Assembly (NCBI RefSeq): GCF_000376445.1
Contig: NZ_AQXI01000001.1
Location: 1,458,962 to 1,522,961, forward strand
DNA: 64,000 nt
Direction: 5' to 3'
Source: Haladaptatus paucihalophilus DX253
GTDB taxonomy: Archaea; Halobacteriota; Halobacteria; Halobacteriales; Haladaptataceae
This document shows, piece by piece, positions 28,909 through 37,405 of the stretch. Numbering within the stretch: position 1 is the stretch's first letter; each line of letters begins with the position of its first letter. Under the pieces are notes generated by a model. The model made no database searches and had not been told where the DNA came from. It was given only the letters and a program-made list of their open reading frames with translations. The translations under genes were made by a program, and so were the position numbers.

Positions 28909-30061
28909 CCTCATCATCCTCGACGAGATTTTCGAGGTTCGTTTGGCTTTCCTGTTGGATGTCGTCGATGTTGTCCTGCGCCTCGATGGCGACCTGCTGG
29001 AGTTCCTTGATGCGTGGCACGTTCGTCACGCCCGAAAGCAGGACGACGCTGGCCACGCTGGGTTCGTTGACGGGGTAGTCGCCGCCGCGAACTTCCATGC
29101 TGCCGGTCTGCTCTTCGAGCCACTTCCGGCCGCGCTCGATACCTTTCCGATTGAGGTGGTGCGACGGCCCGCTCATGACGAGCAGAGCGCGCTCCGTTCC
29201 CTGAATCTCACACGGAAGCGTGAGACGACCGAGCGCCGCCTTTCGGACGAGGCTCGTGATGCGGTTCGTCGTGTGTGCGGTGTCCTCGGCCCGTCCGCCG
29301 CCACCGCCGGTGAAGCGCGAGAGAAGGCCGCCGGAGTTCTGCATCTCCACTTCTTCCGCGGCGTAGCCGATGGTAGAAACGCCGCCGCCCGCGAGCGTGT
29401 TGATGATTTCGCTGGAGTCGACGACGCTTTCCGCGACGTCATCGCCGCCGCCGACTTCACCGGCACCGAAGAGGATGCCGAAACGGGTGACGATTTCTTC
29501 GTTAATCTCCTCGTAGCCGCTCTCCATGCTCTCGCCGGATTGGCGCCACGCGTCGTTGTCGAACACCATCAGGTTGTCCACTTCGCGGACGAACGTCTGG
29601 AACGAACGCGCCGCGTTCAGCGTGTAGATTCCCCCCTCGTCGCCGCCGGGCAAGATACCCAGCCCGTAGACAGGTTCGGTGTAGATGCGTTTCAGGTGTT
29701 TCGCCACGACTGGTGCACCACCGCTTCCAGAACCGCCGCCCATTCCGGCGATGATGAGGAAGGCGTCCACTTCGTGAACGGGGATGTTGTCGATAGCGCC
29801 CTGTACTTCGTCGATATCCTCTTCGGCGATTTCCGCGCCGAGTTCGTTGTCCGCACCCACGCCGTGTCCTTTGACGCGGGACTGTCCGATAAGCACCCGA
29901 TTGTCCTCCGGGACGTGCTGCAGGCCCATGAGGTCAGCACGGGCGGTGTTGACGGCGACAGCCGCACGGACGATGCCGCTCTGTGTTCGCTGGTCGTACT
30001 CCAGGAACTTGTCAACGATTTTCCCGCCTGCCTGACCAAATCCGATCATCGCGAGTTTCAT
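28886..30061 (-). CDS. cetZ: CetZ, tubulin/FtsZ-superfamily cytoskeletal GTPase
   Basis: A 391-residue CetZ-type protein. It opens MKLAMIGFGQAGGKIVDKFL, has the conserved VLIGQSRVKGHGVGADNELG, the nucleotide-binding G-box GGGSGSGG at about 108-115, and the GILPGGDEGGIYTLNAARS motif. The known family controls rod shape and motility in haloarchaea through GTP-dependent polymers and does not divide cells like FtsZ. The C-terminal tail ends in acidic DELDPLF-like sequence that may bind partners. A TATA-like CATAAAC (plus strand, 30108-30114) suggests a 23-base leader. The gene overlaps the start of a type I membrane protein. Confidence 0.95.
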   Translation of the reverse strand: MKLAMIGFGQAGGKIVDKFLEYDQRTQSGIVRAAVAVNTARADLMGLQHVPEDNRVLIGQSRVKGHGVGADNELGAEIAEEDIDEVQGAIDNIPVHEVDAFLIIAGMGGGSGSGGAPVVAKHLKRIYTEPVYGLGILPGGDEGGIYTLNAARSFQTFVREVDNLMVFDNDAWRQSGESMESGYEEINEEIVTRFGILFGAGEVGGGDDVAESVVDSSEIINTLAGGGVSTIGYAAEEVEMQNSGGLLSRFTGGGGGRAEDTAHTTNRITSLVRKAALGRLTLPCEIQGTERALLVMSGPSHHLNRKGIERGRKWLEEQTGSMEVRGGDYPVNEPSVASVVLLSGVTNVPRIKELQQVAIEAQDNIDDIQQESQTNLENLVEDDEDELDPLF

Positions 30062-30263
30062 TTTTCGGTACCGTTCTCCGTTGAGAGAAGAACAGAAGGA
30101 AAGAGGACATAAACTTTGTGGTATGTTCTGTTTCAAACTGCAGACATTCACAACACAAAAACGCAATACGGCATCGGATTTTGGTGCAGTTTCCTTTCCG
30201 ACCTAATTTGTATCATATGCCCCCTCTTTAAGTCTGCATATATCCAGAATGGTCTCGTTTGTG

Positions 30264-31160
30264 TTATGTCGGATCGACGGACTCAATCCCGAGATATTCC
30301 TCCAGCGTAGTCAATTCTTCGGATTTAATGTCGAAGTTCCGAACATCGTTGTCCGACGTCGTATTGTCGAACTTCAGTGATCGATACTGATCCGCACCCA
30401 TCGGGAATCCCGGAATCGCGCCGCCGACTTTCAGCCCGACGCCCGCGAGTTCCATCGGGATGGGGAGCACGGTAACCGATTGCCCCTCGGCCCGTCGAGC
30501 GAGTTTCGCAACTTCCGCCAGGGTCAACACTTCCGGGCCGCCGATTTCGTAGATCTTCCCGTCGTGGGATTCGTCCAGTCCGTCGGCCAGTATCGGCGCG
30601 AGGTCGTCCACCCAGATGGGCTGAAACCGCGTTTTTCCCCCGCCGGGAAGCGGCGCGAGGTACGGCGGCGTGAGTTTCTTCGTGAACGAGAGGAACTCGC
30701 TTCCCTCGCCGAAGACGACCGACGGACGGAATATCGTCCACCGGAGGTCGGACCCCTTCACGAGTTCCTCGGCCCGTCCCTTGGCTCGAATGTACTCGGT
30801 CGGCCCCGTCGGGTCCGCACCCAGCGCGCTCATCTGGACGATTTTTCCGACGCCGTGTTCCTCCGCGGCCCGGACGACGTTTCGAGTTCCACCGAGGTGG
30901 ACGCGCACGTGGTTGAGCCCGCGCGGCGGTTCGAACAGCGGCGAGAGCGAGACGAGATTGATGACCGCATCCTGTCCGGCAAACGCTCCCTCGATGGACG
31001 CGTAGGCCGTCACGTCACCCATGGCTCGCTCGACGTCCGCCGGAAACGCCGCCTCGTCGGGACTCCGAGCGAGCGCGGTCACCTCGTGTCCCCGGTCGTG
31101 GAGTTCGCGGACGAGGTGTCGGCCGATGAAACCGGTGCCGCCGGTCACGAGAATCTTCAT
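30264..31160 (-). CDS. NAD-dependent epimerase/complex I NDUFA9-like SDR
   Basis: A 298-residue atypical SDR. The nucleotide-binding loop GGTGFIGRHL at residues 7-16 and the IFRPSVVFGEG motif near 160 define the group related to NDUFA9 and NAD-dependent nucleotide-sugar epimerases. No canonical YxxxK pair is clear. The start MKILVTGG is standard. It is divergent from the thymidylate kinase gene (110 bases). The substrate is unknown. Between its stop and the cetZ start is an AT-rich 202-base region with the cetZ promoter but no gene. Confidence 0.88.
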   Translation of the reverse strand: MKILVTGGTGFIGRHLVRELHDRGHEVTALARSPDEAAFPADVERAMGDVTAYASIEGAFAGQDAVINLVSLSPLFEPPRGLNHVRVHLGGTRNVVRAAEEHGVGKIVQMSALGADPTGPTEYIRAKGRAEELVKGSDLRWTIFRPSVVFGEGSEFLSFTKKLTPPYLAPLPGGGKTRFQPIWVDDLAPILADGLDESHDGKIYEIGGPEVLTLAEVAKLARRAEGQSVTVLPIPMELAGVGLKVGGAIPGFPMGADQYRSLKFDNTTSDNDVRNFDIKSEELTTLEEYLGIESVDPT

Positions 31161-31270
31161 AGTTCAGATAGGTGACGAACGGACCTAAAGATACCTGCCA
31201 ACAAGAAACTCGTTCGACGGTTCCCGTCCGAAACCCCGAACGTTTTACCCAGCGACCCGAACGTCTCGCT

Positions 31271-31864
31271 ATGCTGCTCACGCTGGAAGGACTCGACGGG
31301 AGCGGAAAAACGACCGTCTGGGAAGTGCTCCACGAGGAGTTCCCCGACGCCGTGTTCACCCGCGAACCGACCGACTCGTGGTACGGCGAGGCCGTGAACC
31401 GCTCCATCGAGGACGACGACGCGGATTCGGTCGCCGAGTTGTTCCTCTACACGGCCGACCACGCAGCCCACCTCGCGGACACCGTTCGTCCCGCGCTCGA
31501 AGAGGGAAAACTCGTCATCTCCGACCGCTATTCCGATTCCCGATACGCCTATCAGGCCGTCGCGCTGGATGGGGTCGTCTCGCGCCCGATGGAGTACATC
31601 ATCGGCGTCCACAAGCCGTGGACGCGCCCGCCTGACTGCACCATCTACCTCGACGTGGACCCCGAGACAGGCGCGGCGCGGAGCGGCGCGACGAACAAGT
31701 TCGAACAGGCAGGCTTCCTCGCGCAAGTACAATCGAACTACGAACGGCTGATGGACGCGGAACCCGGTCGGTTCGTCCGAGTCGATGCGACCCAGTCGCC
31801 GGAGGACGTCATCGAGAGCGTCGTCTCCACCATCGAACGCGTCACCGAGGACGCGGACGAGTAG
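31271..31864 (+). CDS. tmk: Thymidylate kinase
   Basis: A 197-residue P-loop kinase that phosphorylates dTMP to dTDP. The Walker A loop GLDGSGKTT lies at 7-15, the LID and dTMP-binding motifs are represented by [14 protein letters not shown] and [12 protein letters not shown], and [12 protein letters not shown] matches the Asp-rich catalytic region. Length and order match archaeal Tmk. The start [10 protein letters not shown] is the family N-terminus. It is followed 28 bases later by a membrane protein gene on the same strand. Confidence 0.96.
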   Translation: MLLTLEGLDGSGKTTVWEVLHEEFPDAVFTREPTDSWYGEAVNRSIEDDDADSVAELFLYTADHAAHLADTVRPALEEGKLVISDRYSDSRYAYQAVALDGVVSRPMEYIIGVHKPWTRPPDCTIYLDVDPETGAARSGATNKFEQAGFLAQVQSNYERLMDAEPGRFVRVDATQSPEDVIESVVSTIERVTEDADE

Positions 31865-31892
31865 TTTTGACGGTCGAGGGCGTACGTCACCT

Positions 31893-32456
31893 ATGACTAA
31901 GGGGGACGACGATTCGGGACTCGGATTCACGCTGCCGCCGATGCACCTGCCGCCGCTCTCGCTTCCCGAGCAGATTCGACTCGTCGTTCCGCTGTTCAAG
32001 CTGCCCGAGCGACCGGAGCGTTCCTCGCAGGTTCGCGTGCGGACGAAATATCTCGTGGCCGCGCTGTTGCTGTTCGACCTGCTGGACGCGATACTGGCGG
32101 TGGGGCTTGGTTCGCCAGCGCCGTGGCTCCGCGCGCTCGTCGGCGTCGGTCTCACGGCGACGCTGATAGGTCCCGCGAGCCTCCTCTACCTCTGGGAACC
32201 CCTCGCGGTCGTGTTCGGGGTGGGATGGGTGACGGTGGTTCCCTCAGCGACCCTGTTGTTGCTTACGCGAGTTGTCCGGCAATTCGACCTCCTCGGGCGG
32301 CGGCATCCAGAACAGGTCGATGGAGACGCCGAGCGAGAACGGAAGCACCCAGATGAGGATGAGGGCGGTTCCGATGTCTCGGATACCGCTGCCCCCGAAC
32401 CCGACCACGCCGCTCAACACGATGGTCGTGACGACGTAGACGAGCGGGACGAGTAG
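31893..32456 (+). CDS. Membrane protein of unknown function (3' end uncertain)
   Basis: A 187-residue reading frame. Residues 1-125 look real: a Pro/Leu-rich start, two or three hydrophobic helices (TKYLVAALLLFDLLDAILAV, VGVGLTATLIGPASLLYLW, VVFGVGWVTVV). After about residue 127 the sequence becomes Arg/Asp/His-rich and is antisense to the convergent 113-residue membrane protein (overlap 32244-32456), suggesting the true stop lies earlier and a frameshift has lengthened the frame. Only the first part should be trusted. It follows tmk by 28 bases. No family recognised. Confidence 0.55.
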   Translation: MTKGDDDSGLGFTLPPMHLPPLSLPEQIRLVVPLFKLPERPERSSQVRVRTKYLVAALLLFDLLDAILAVGLGSPAPWLRALVGVGLTATLIGPASLLYLWEPLAVVFGVGWVTVVPSATLLLLTRVVRQFDLLGRRHPEQVDGDAERERKHPDEDEGGSDVSDTAAPEPDHAAQHDGRDDVDERDE

Positions 32457-32585
32457 GAGCGTGTAGACGACCGCTCCCCAGCGCGTCGAGAGGCGGAGAC
32501 GGAAGAAGCGAACGACAACCGCCGTGATGACGGTGTTGACGAGGATGATGACGAAGAGTCCGAGCATCGTGGCGGCCGAAACCAT
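32244..32585 (-). CDS. Small membrane protein of unknown function
   Basis: A 113-residue protein with three likely membrane helices (about residues 7-27, 34-58 and 70-88) and an acidic Pro-rich C-terminus (MPPPEEVELPDN). It converges with and overlaps the 3' part of the previous gene by 213 bases; the hydrophobic pattern here is convincing, whereas the plus-strand frame in this part is not, so this gene is favoured for the overlap. The last few residues (KQQQGR) may themselves be frameshifted. No function known. Confidence 0.65.
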   Translation of the reverse strand: MVSAATMLGLFVIILVNTVITAVVVRFFRLRLSTRWGAVVYTLLLVPLVYVVTTIVLSGVVGFGGSGIRDIGTALILIWVLPFSLGVSIDLFWMPPPEEVELPDNSRKQQQGR

Positions 32586-32708
32586 ACCCGGAGATACGAA
32601 GTCCGTACTCTTTTGCGTACCGGATGGCGCGCGAGAAGGTGCATCCTGGTGAGCACGGCACCGTGAGAACGTGCGGTCGGCGGTCGCTTACACCCGCTGG
32701 TCGGTCGC

Positions 32709-33077
32709 TTACACCGCGCCGGTGTTTCCGAATCCGGGATGCTCGCGGTGGTACCGGATGAGTTGTTCGGCGCGGTCCGCTTTCGCCAGCAGAACCTCCT
32801 TCAACTCCGGCGGGTTCCGGATTTGCGTGTTTTCGAGCACGGTATCGGGAAGCGCGAGCGTGTTCTCGGGAACGCCCTCCTCCGCGTGGACGGGGAAGTG
32901 TTGCTGGTCGATTTTCATCACGAGCGGCCAGTCCAACCGCTCGACGCCTTCACCGGAGGAGTACAGGGCTTGGTTCACGGACTCGTGTTCGTCGCGGCTC
33001 ATGACCGCGTGTTCACCGTCGTGTGGTTCGACGTACAATCGCCCGAGGTAGTAGCCGCTGGAAAACGACTCAAACAT
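32709..33077 (-). CDS. Haloarchaeal DUF5802-like protein
   Basis: A 122-residue soluble acidic protein starting MFESFSSGYYLGRLYVEPHDGE, a pattern I associate with the haloarchaea-specific DUF5802 family (recognised from memory, not a search). The sequence has no signal peptide or membrane helix. It contains one His/Glu-rich C-terminal segment RYHREHPGFGNTG. The function is unknown. It diverges from a DUF1405 gene across 151 bases that contain AT-rich likely promoters (for example TATATAG near 33109). Confidence 0.75.
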   Translation of the reverse strand: MFESFSSGYYLGRLYVEPHDGEHAVMSRDEHESVNQALYSSGEGVERLDWPLVMKIDQQHFPVHAEEGVPENTLALPDTVLENTQIRNPPELKEVLLAKADRAEQLIRYHREHPGFGNTGAV

Positions 33078-33228
33078 GATAGTCAATAGCACACAAGGAC
33101 CAATAATTATATAGTAGTTATGCCGAACAGTTATGAAGAAGGACAAATCTACCCGTCGTTCGTTCCACCCGTTTCGGACCTGCAACGGTGATAGCAGTTC
33201 TTTTAGTAACTCGCAACGCGGATACAAT

Positions 33229-33861
33229 ATGGCAATTCCCGAGCGCTACGCCCGCTACTATCTGGAGAACACGCCGAGTTTGGTCTGGTTGATAGTCGTC
33301 AACGTCGCCGCCATCCTCGTCGGTCTCGACTTCTACATCCGGACGATGCCGAATTTCCCGACGTTTCTCTGGCCGCTGTACGCCGATTCTCCGACCGCGC
33401 TCGCGCTCATGGCCGCCTCGCTCTTTACGCTCCTGCCGAATCTCGGGAATCGACTCTCCGACGCGCCACAGAACCTCCCGCTCGCGTATCTCAATACGTT
33501 CGCCTTCGTCTGGTTGGTCAAGTTCGGACTCTGGACGTTCCTCGCGCTCAACCTCGGTTTCTCGCTCTACTTCGGCCCGCCGTGGGACCAACAGGCCCTC
33601 TGGGACTACTGGGGCATCATCATCACCCATCTCGGGTTCGTCGCCGAAGCGTACCTCATCCCGAACTACGGGAAGACGACCACGGGCGCGCTGGCCGCGG
33701 CGCTCGTCGTGTCGCTCGGCAGTGACGTTCTCGACTACGGCTTCGGCTACCACCCGCCGCTTCGGTACGAGGTCGGCCTTGTGCTTCCCCTAATAACTGT
33801 TGCACTCTCCTTCGTCTCGGTCTTCGCCGCCTCCCACGCGATGGGGAGATTGGACGACTGA
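33229..33861 (+). CDS. DUF1405 membrane protein
   Basis: A 210-residue polytopic protein with six to seven membrane helices. It matches the DUF1405 family: an N-terminal LVWLIVVNVAAILVGLDFYI, a central KFGLWTFLALNLGFSLYFG, and a THLGFVAEAYLIPNY segment with DVLDYGFGYHPPL. A second member occurs at 59039-59767. The role of the family is unknown. The in-frame ATG at 33133 adds 32 polar residues, so the ATG at MAIPERYA is preferred. A T-run (GTTTTTAAAC) just after the stop may terminate transcription. Confidence 0.85.
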   Translation: MAIPERYARYYLENTPSLVWLIVVNVAAILVGLDFYIRTMPNFPTFLWPLYADSPTALALMAASLFTLLPNLGNRLSDAPQNLPLAYLNTFAFVWLVKFGLWTFLALNLGFSLYFGPPWDQQALWDYWGIIITHLGFVAEAYLIPNYGKTTTGALAAALVVSLGSDVLDYGFGYHPPLRYEVGLVLPLITVALSFVSVFAASHAMGRLDD

Positions 33862-33967
33862 GCGTTGTTTTTAAACGTTCTTCTCGTCTCTCGCACCCTC
33901 ATTTCGGCCCGTGAACAGAACGAACGAATTACCCCCTTTTTAATCAGCGGGTGGTAATGGCCTGTTG

Positions 33968-34774
33968 ATGAACTCCCCTCGTGCCGTCCTCTTAGTCGTC
34001 CTTACTCTATCCGGGTTCGCCCTCGCCGTCCCGACCGCCGGGGCACCGACGCAAAACACGCAGGCCGATGACATCACCGCGGCATCGTTCCAAGCGAACC
34101 AACAAGCGGACGACAACAGCACCCTCGGTGCAGAAATATCGTCGTTCATGCAGGTCAGCACCACGCAGGCGCAAGGAACGGTCGATACCGGTATGTGGGT
34201 CGCCCGGTTCAACCAGACGAAGAACAAATCCGCACAGAAGGCGCTCGTCAGCAACCACGTCGGCGACATGAAAAACCAGCTCGCGAGCCTTCGAGACAGA
34301 AAGCAAAAGCTCGTCGAGGCGCGCAACGACGGACAGATCAGCCAGCTCAAGTACCAGTCGGAAATGAGCCAGTTGATCGGTGAGATTCGCGCGGTCCAAC
34401 ACTCCATCAACGCGACCAGACCGCGCGCCGTGACGGTCGGAGCGCGCGTAAGGGACGTCAACGAACTCGACAAGCAGGCCAACACCGTGGGCGGTCCCGA
34501 GATAGCCGCGGTGGCCAAATCGATGCACAGCGTCAACCTCCGTGCCGAGAACGCGAACAACTCCACGAGCGCACCGGGAGTGGGAAACGGAACGGGAAAC
34601 GCGAGTGGTGAACACCCCGGAGCTGGAATCGGAGGGAACGGAACTATCAGCATCGGAAACGGTGACGGCAACAGTACCGTCGGCATCGGCGTCGGAAACG
34701 GTGACGGCAACGGCGGGAACGGAAGCGTCGGTGTCGGTAACGGAAACGGACACGGCAGCGGAAACGGAAACTAA
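33968..34774 (+). CDS. Secreted Gly/Asn-rich protein of unknown function
   Basis: A 268-residue exported protein. A signal peptide (MNSPRAVLLVVLTLSGFALA) precedes a helical segment rich in Gln/Lys (about residues 60-160; coiled-coil likely) and a C-terminal tail of about 70 residues built of GN/GNG units (for example GVGNGTGN, SIGNGDGN, GNGNGHGS). It resembles a haloarchaeal family (DUF7096-like, from memory) that is often encoded beside the ArsR-type regulator found immediately downstream here. TTG directly before the ATG is a less likely start. Function unknown; the repeat tail may sit in the cell wall region. Confidence 0.75.
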   Translation: MNSPRAVLLVVLTLSGFALAVPTAGAPTQNTQADDITAASFQANQQADDNSTLGAEISSFMQVSTTQAQGTVDTGMWVARFNQTKNKSAQKALVSNHVGDMKNQLASLRDRKQKLVEARNDGQISQLKYQSEMSQLIGEIRAVQHSINATRPRAVTVGARVRDVNELDKQANTVGGPEIAAVAKSMHSVNLRAENANNSTSAPGVGNGTGNASGEHPGAGIGGNGTISIGNGDGNSTVGIGVGNGDGNGGNGSVGVGNGNGHGSGNGN

Positions 34775-34880
34775 CGCTGGCGGCAGGGAAACGCCGTCCA
34801 TCCACTCTTTTTCGGGAGATTTCACCGTTTGACGCCGAGAGACACCCTTTTCCGTCCGGGTTGCCAAGTTGTGAGCGCGA

Positions 34881-35612
34881 ATGGACTCCGCCGCGCTGCT
34901 CGATATACTGGGAAACGAAAACCGAAGACGTATCCTGCGGCTCCTCTCACACAAACCCTGCTACGTCACCGAAATAAGCGACTATCTCGGTGTCAGCCCG
35001 AAGGCGGTCATCGACCACCTCCGGAAACTGGAGGAGGCGGGATTAGTCGAAAGTCGGACCGACGACCAGCGCCGCAAGTATTTCAACATCTCGCGGAACC
35101 TCCGGCTCGAAGTCGACGTTTCCCCCTACGAGTTCGGAATGAAGAGCGCGTATCCCGCGAGTCCGAACCTCGACGTGAGCTCGTGTCAGTATCTCTCCTT
35201 GAACGTCCAGTATCTCAACGAGCGCGTCGAACCCGCGGACGACGCCGAGGATGACATCGAGCACGACGTCGAGCGAATAAGCGACTCCGAAGCGAGCGAG
35301 GTGGCAGAGCTCGCCGCCGAACTCAACTGTTTGGAGGACCTGAAGAGCGAGCTGTCGCTCGCACAGCGATGGGTTCACGGGCGGATGACGAGCGTCCTCG
35401 ACTCGCTGAGCGAGGCTGTGGACGGAGACGGCGAGAACAGGATTCGAGCCGAAATCTTGGCCGCGCTCGCGGCGGGTGCGGAGACGACGGTCGAGATAAG
35501 TCGAGAGATAAAAGCCCCGGAACGAATCGTCGAGAGCCACCTCAAGAGTATGGCGGAGCGGGGAGTCGTCGAACGGGACCGCGAAAACGACGAGTGGACG
35601 TTGACCGGTTAG
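34881..35612 (+). CDS. ArsR-type HTH transcriptional regulator
   Basis: A 243-residue protein with an N-terminal winged helix (about residues 3-70; LLDILGNENRRRILRLLSHK) of the ArsR superfamily, a central Asp/Glu-rich helical region (about 115-190), and a second C-terminal HTH-like unit (about 190-243; AGAETTVEISREIKAP) that could also bind DNA. The lack of the metal-sensing Cys pattern argues against a metal sensor. The upstream gene encodes the Gly/Asn-rich secreted protein; co-regulation is likely. The stop overlaps the convergent membrane-protein gene stop by four bases. Confidence 0.85.
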   Translation: MDSAALLDILGNENRRRILRLLSHKPCYVTEISDYLGVSPKAVIDHLRKLEEAGLVESRTDDQRRKYFNISRNLRLEVDVSPYEFGMKSAYPASPNLDVSSCQYLSLNVQYLNERVEPADDAEDDIEHDVERISDSEASEVAELAAELNCLEDLKSELSLAQRWVHGRMTSVLDSLSEAVDGDGENRIRAEILAALAAGAETTVEISREIKAPERIVESHLKSMAERGVVERDRENDEWTLTG

Positions 35613-36082
35613 AGGTCTCGGGTCAGGCCGTCGCGCAAATCGCCGCCGAAGTACGCGCCCAAACCGGCGACGAGCAGGCCGGAGACGAGACCGATGGCGG
35701 CGACGGGGAAGCCCCCAACCGTGAGGGCGACGATATGTTTGAGTGCGAACGTCAGACCGCCAGCGACCGCACCGGCGAGCGCGGTTTCGGCGATTTTCGA
35801 CTCGCTCGTCAGTGCGCCGAGTAGGAACGACACGGCGAACATGGCGATGAGACCGGTCAAACCACCGATGAACGGGATGACGCCGCCGAAGAACATCGCC
35901 ACCGTCAACACGACCGTCGCGAGGCCGAAGTAGCGAACCGAGAACAGATTCCCGACGCGCTTTTTTGCGCGACTCCGACGGCTTTCGCTTCCCCCCGTGC
36001 GCTGTTCGCTATCACCGTCGATGTCGCTGAGGAGGTCGGAGATGTCGTCGTCGGCTTCGCGCGTCCGAGTGCGCTGGGTCAT
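35609..36082 (-). CDS. Membrane protein of unknown function
   Basis: A 157-residue protein with a soluble N-terminus (first 45 residues, rich in Asp/Arg/Ser) followed by three to four membrane helices that alternate Gly/Ala/Val (LATVVLTVAMFFGGVIPFIGG, LIAMFAVSFLLGALTS, AIGLVSGLLVAGLGAYFGG). The Gly-rich helices suggest tight packing. No recognised domain. Its 3' end overlaps the ArsR gene stop. Confidence 0.75.
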   Translation of the reverse strand: MTQRTRTREADDDISDLLSDIDGDSEQRTGGSESRRSRAKKRVGNLFSVRYFGLATVVLTVAMFFGGVIPFIGGLTGLIAMFAVSFLLGALTSESKIAETALAGAVAGGLTFALKHIVALTVGGFPVAAIGLVSGLLVAGLGAYFGGDLRDGLTRDL

Positions 36083-36163
36083 GTTTCCGAATTGACTCCC
36101 GTGGGTAATGTGCCTTTCCCCGAAACGAGTGGATTCAAGTCGAACGGCGCGCTACCCCGTGGT

Positions 36164-37405
36164 ATGAATCCAGGGGACCGCGTTCGCGTCGAGCGAGCGG
36201 ACGAAACCTACGAGGGCGTACTGCTTCCCTCCACGACGCCGGACAATCTCGTCGTCAAACTCGACGGGGGATACAACGTCGGTATCGACCGCGACCAGTC
36301 GGACGTGGAGGTGCTCGAATCCGAGGTCTACGATATCGAAGACGAGGAGTCGGACGACTCGTCGGTCGTCGAATTCGACCCGGACCTGCCGACCATTTCG
36401 CTCATCAGCACCGGCGGAACCATCGCTTCGACGGTCGATTACCGCACCGGCGCGGTGACCGCACAGTTCGACGCGAAGGACGTGCTTCGCGCGGTACCGG
36501 ACCTCGCCGGACGGGCGAACTACCGCGGTCGCGTCGTCGCAAACATCCTGTCGGAGAACATGACGCCCGACGTCTGGCGGGAGTTGGCACAGGCCGTGTA
36601 CGACGAGATAGCAAACGGCGCCGATGGCGTCGTCGTCATGCACGGGACGGACACGATGCAGTTCAGCGCGTCCGCGCTCTCGTTCATGCTCGACACCCCC
36701 GTTCCGGTCGTGTTCACGGGAAGCCAGCGCTCGGCCGACCGGCCGTCCTCGGACAACGTGATGAACGCCGTCTGTTCGGTCGAGGCCGCGAAGGCCGACT
36801 GCGCGGAAGTTCTCGTCTGCATGCACGCCAGCGAGAGCGACGACACCTGCGCGCTCCACCGCGGAACGCGGGTTCGGAAGAACCACACCTCGCGCCGCGA
36901 CGCGTTCGAGACCATCGGCGCGGAACCGCTCGGAGAAGTAGACTACGACGCCGAGGAGGTCACGTTCCGACGCGAGTACGACGAACGAGGCACACAGGAA
37001 CTCGCGCTCGCGGACGACCTCGAAAGCGACGTCGAACTCCTGAAGTTCACGCCGGGGATGGGCGTGGAAGCGCTCGACTACGCCGATGGGAAGGCCGGAC
37101 TCGTCCTCGAAGGGACGGGACTGGGCCACGTCCACTCCGACTGGGTGGACCGAATCGGCGAACTCGTTGACGACGGGACGACCGTCGTCATGACCAGTCA
37201 GTGTCTCGGCGGCCGCGTCTGTGACCGCGTGTACGACACGGGCCGCGACCTGCTCGACGCGGGCATCATCGAGGGCGAGGACATGCTCCCCGGAACCGCG
37301 AAGGTGAAGCTGATGTGGTCGCTGGCGAACAGCGACGACCCCGCGACGACGATGCAGGAACCCATCGCGGGCGAGATTACGGAGCGGTCGGTGCCATGGG
37401 AGTAA
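36164..37405 (+). CDS. gatD: Glutamyl-tRNA(Gln) amidotransferase subunit D
   Basis: A 413-residue archaea-specific asparaginase-like enzyme that, with GatE, converts Glu-tRNA(Gln) to Gln-tRNA(Gln), releasing ammonia from glutamine. The N-terminal barrel (1-70) precedes the type I asparaginase domain with the nucleophile region STGGTIAST at 82-90 and the second catalytic motif MHGTDTMQFSASA. The C-terminal region TSQCLGGRVCDRVYDTGRDLL is also diagnostic. The start MNPGDRVRV is conserved in the family. GatE is not in the window. The stop overlaps the ATG of the acetyltransferase gene. Confidence 0.96.
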   Translation: MNPGDRVRVERADETYEGVLLPSTTPDNLVVKLDGGYNVGIDRDQSDVEVLESEVYDIEDEESDDSSVVEFDPDLPTISLISTGGTIASTVDYRTGAVTAQFDAKDVLRAVPDLAGRANYRGRVVANILSENMTPDVWRELAQAVYDEIANGADGVVVMHGTDTMQFSASALSFMLDTPVPVVFTGSQRSADRPSSDNVMNAVCSVEAAKADCAEVLVCMHASESDDTCALHRGTRVRKNHTSRRDAFETIGAEPLGEVDYDAEEVTFRREYDERGTQELALADDLESDVELLKFTPGMGVEALDYADGKAGLVLEGTGLGHVHSDWVDRIGELVDDGTTVVMTSQCLGGRVCDRVYDTGRDLLDAGIIEGEDMLPGTAKVKLMWSLANSDDPATTMQEPIAGEITERSVPWE

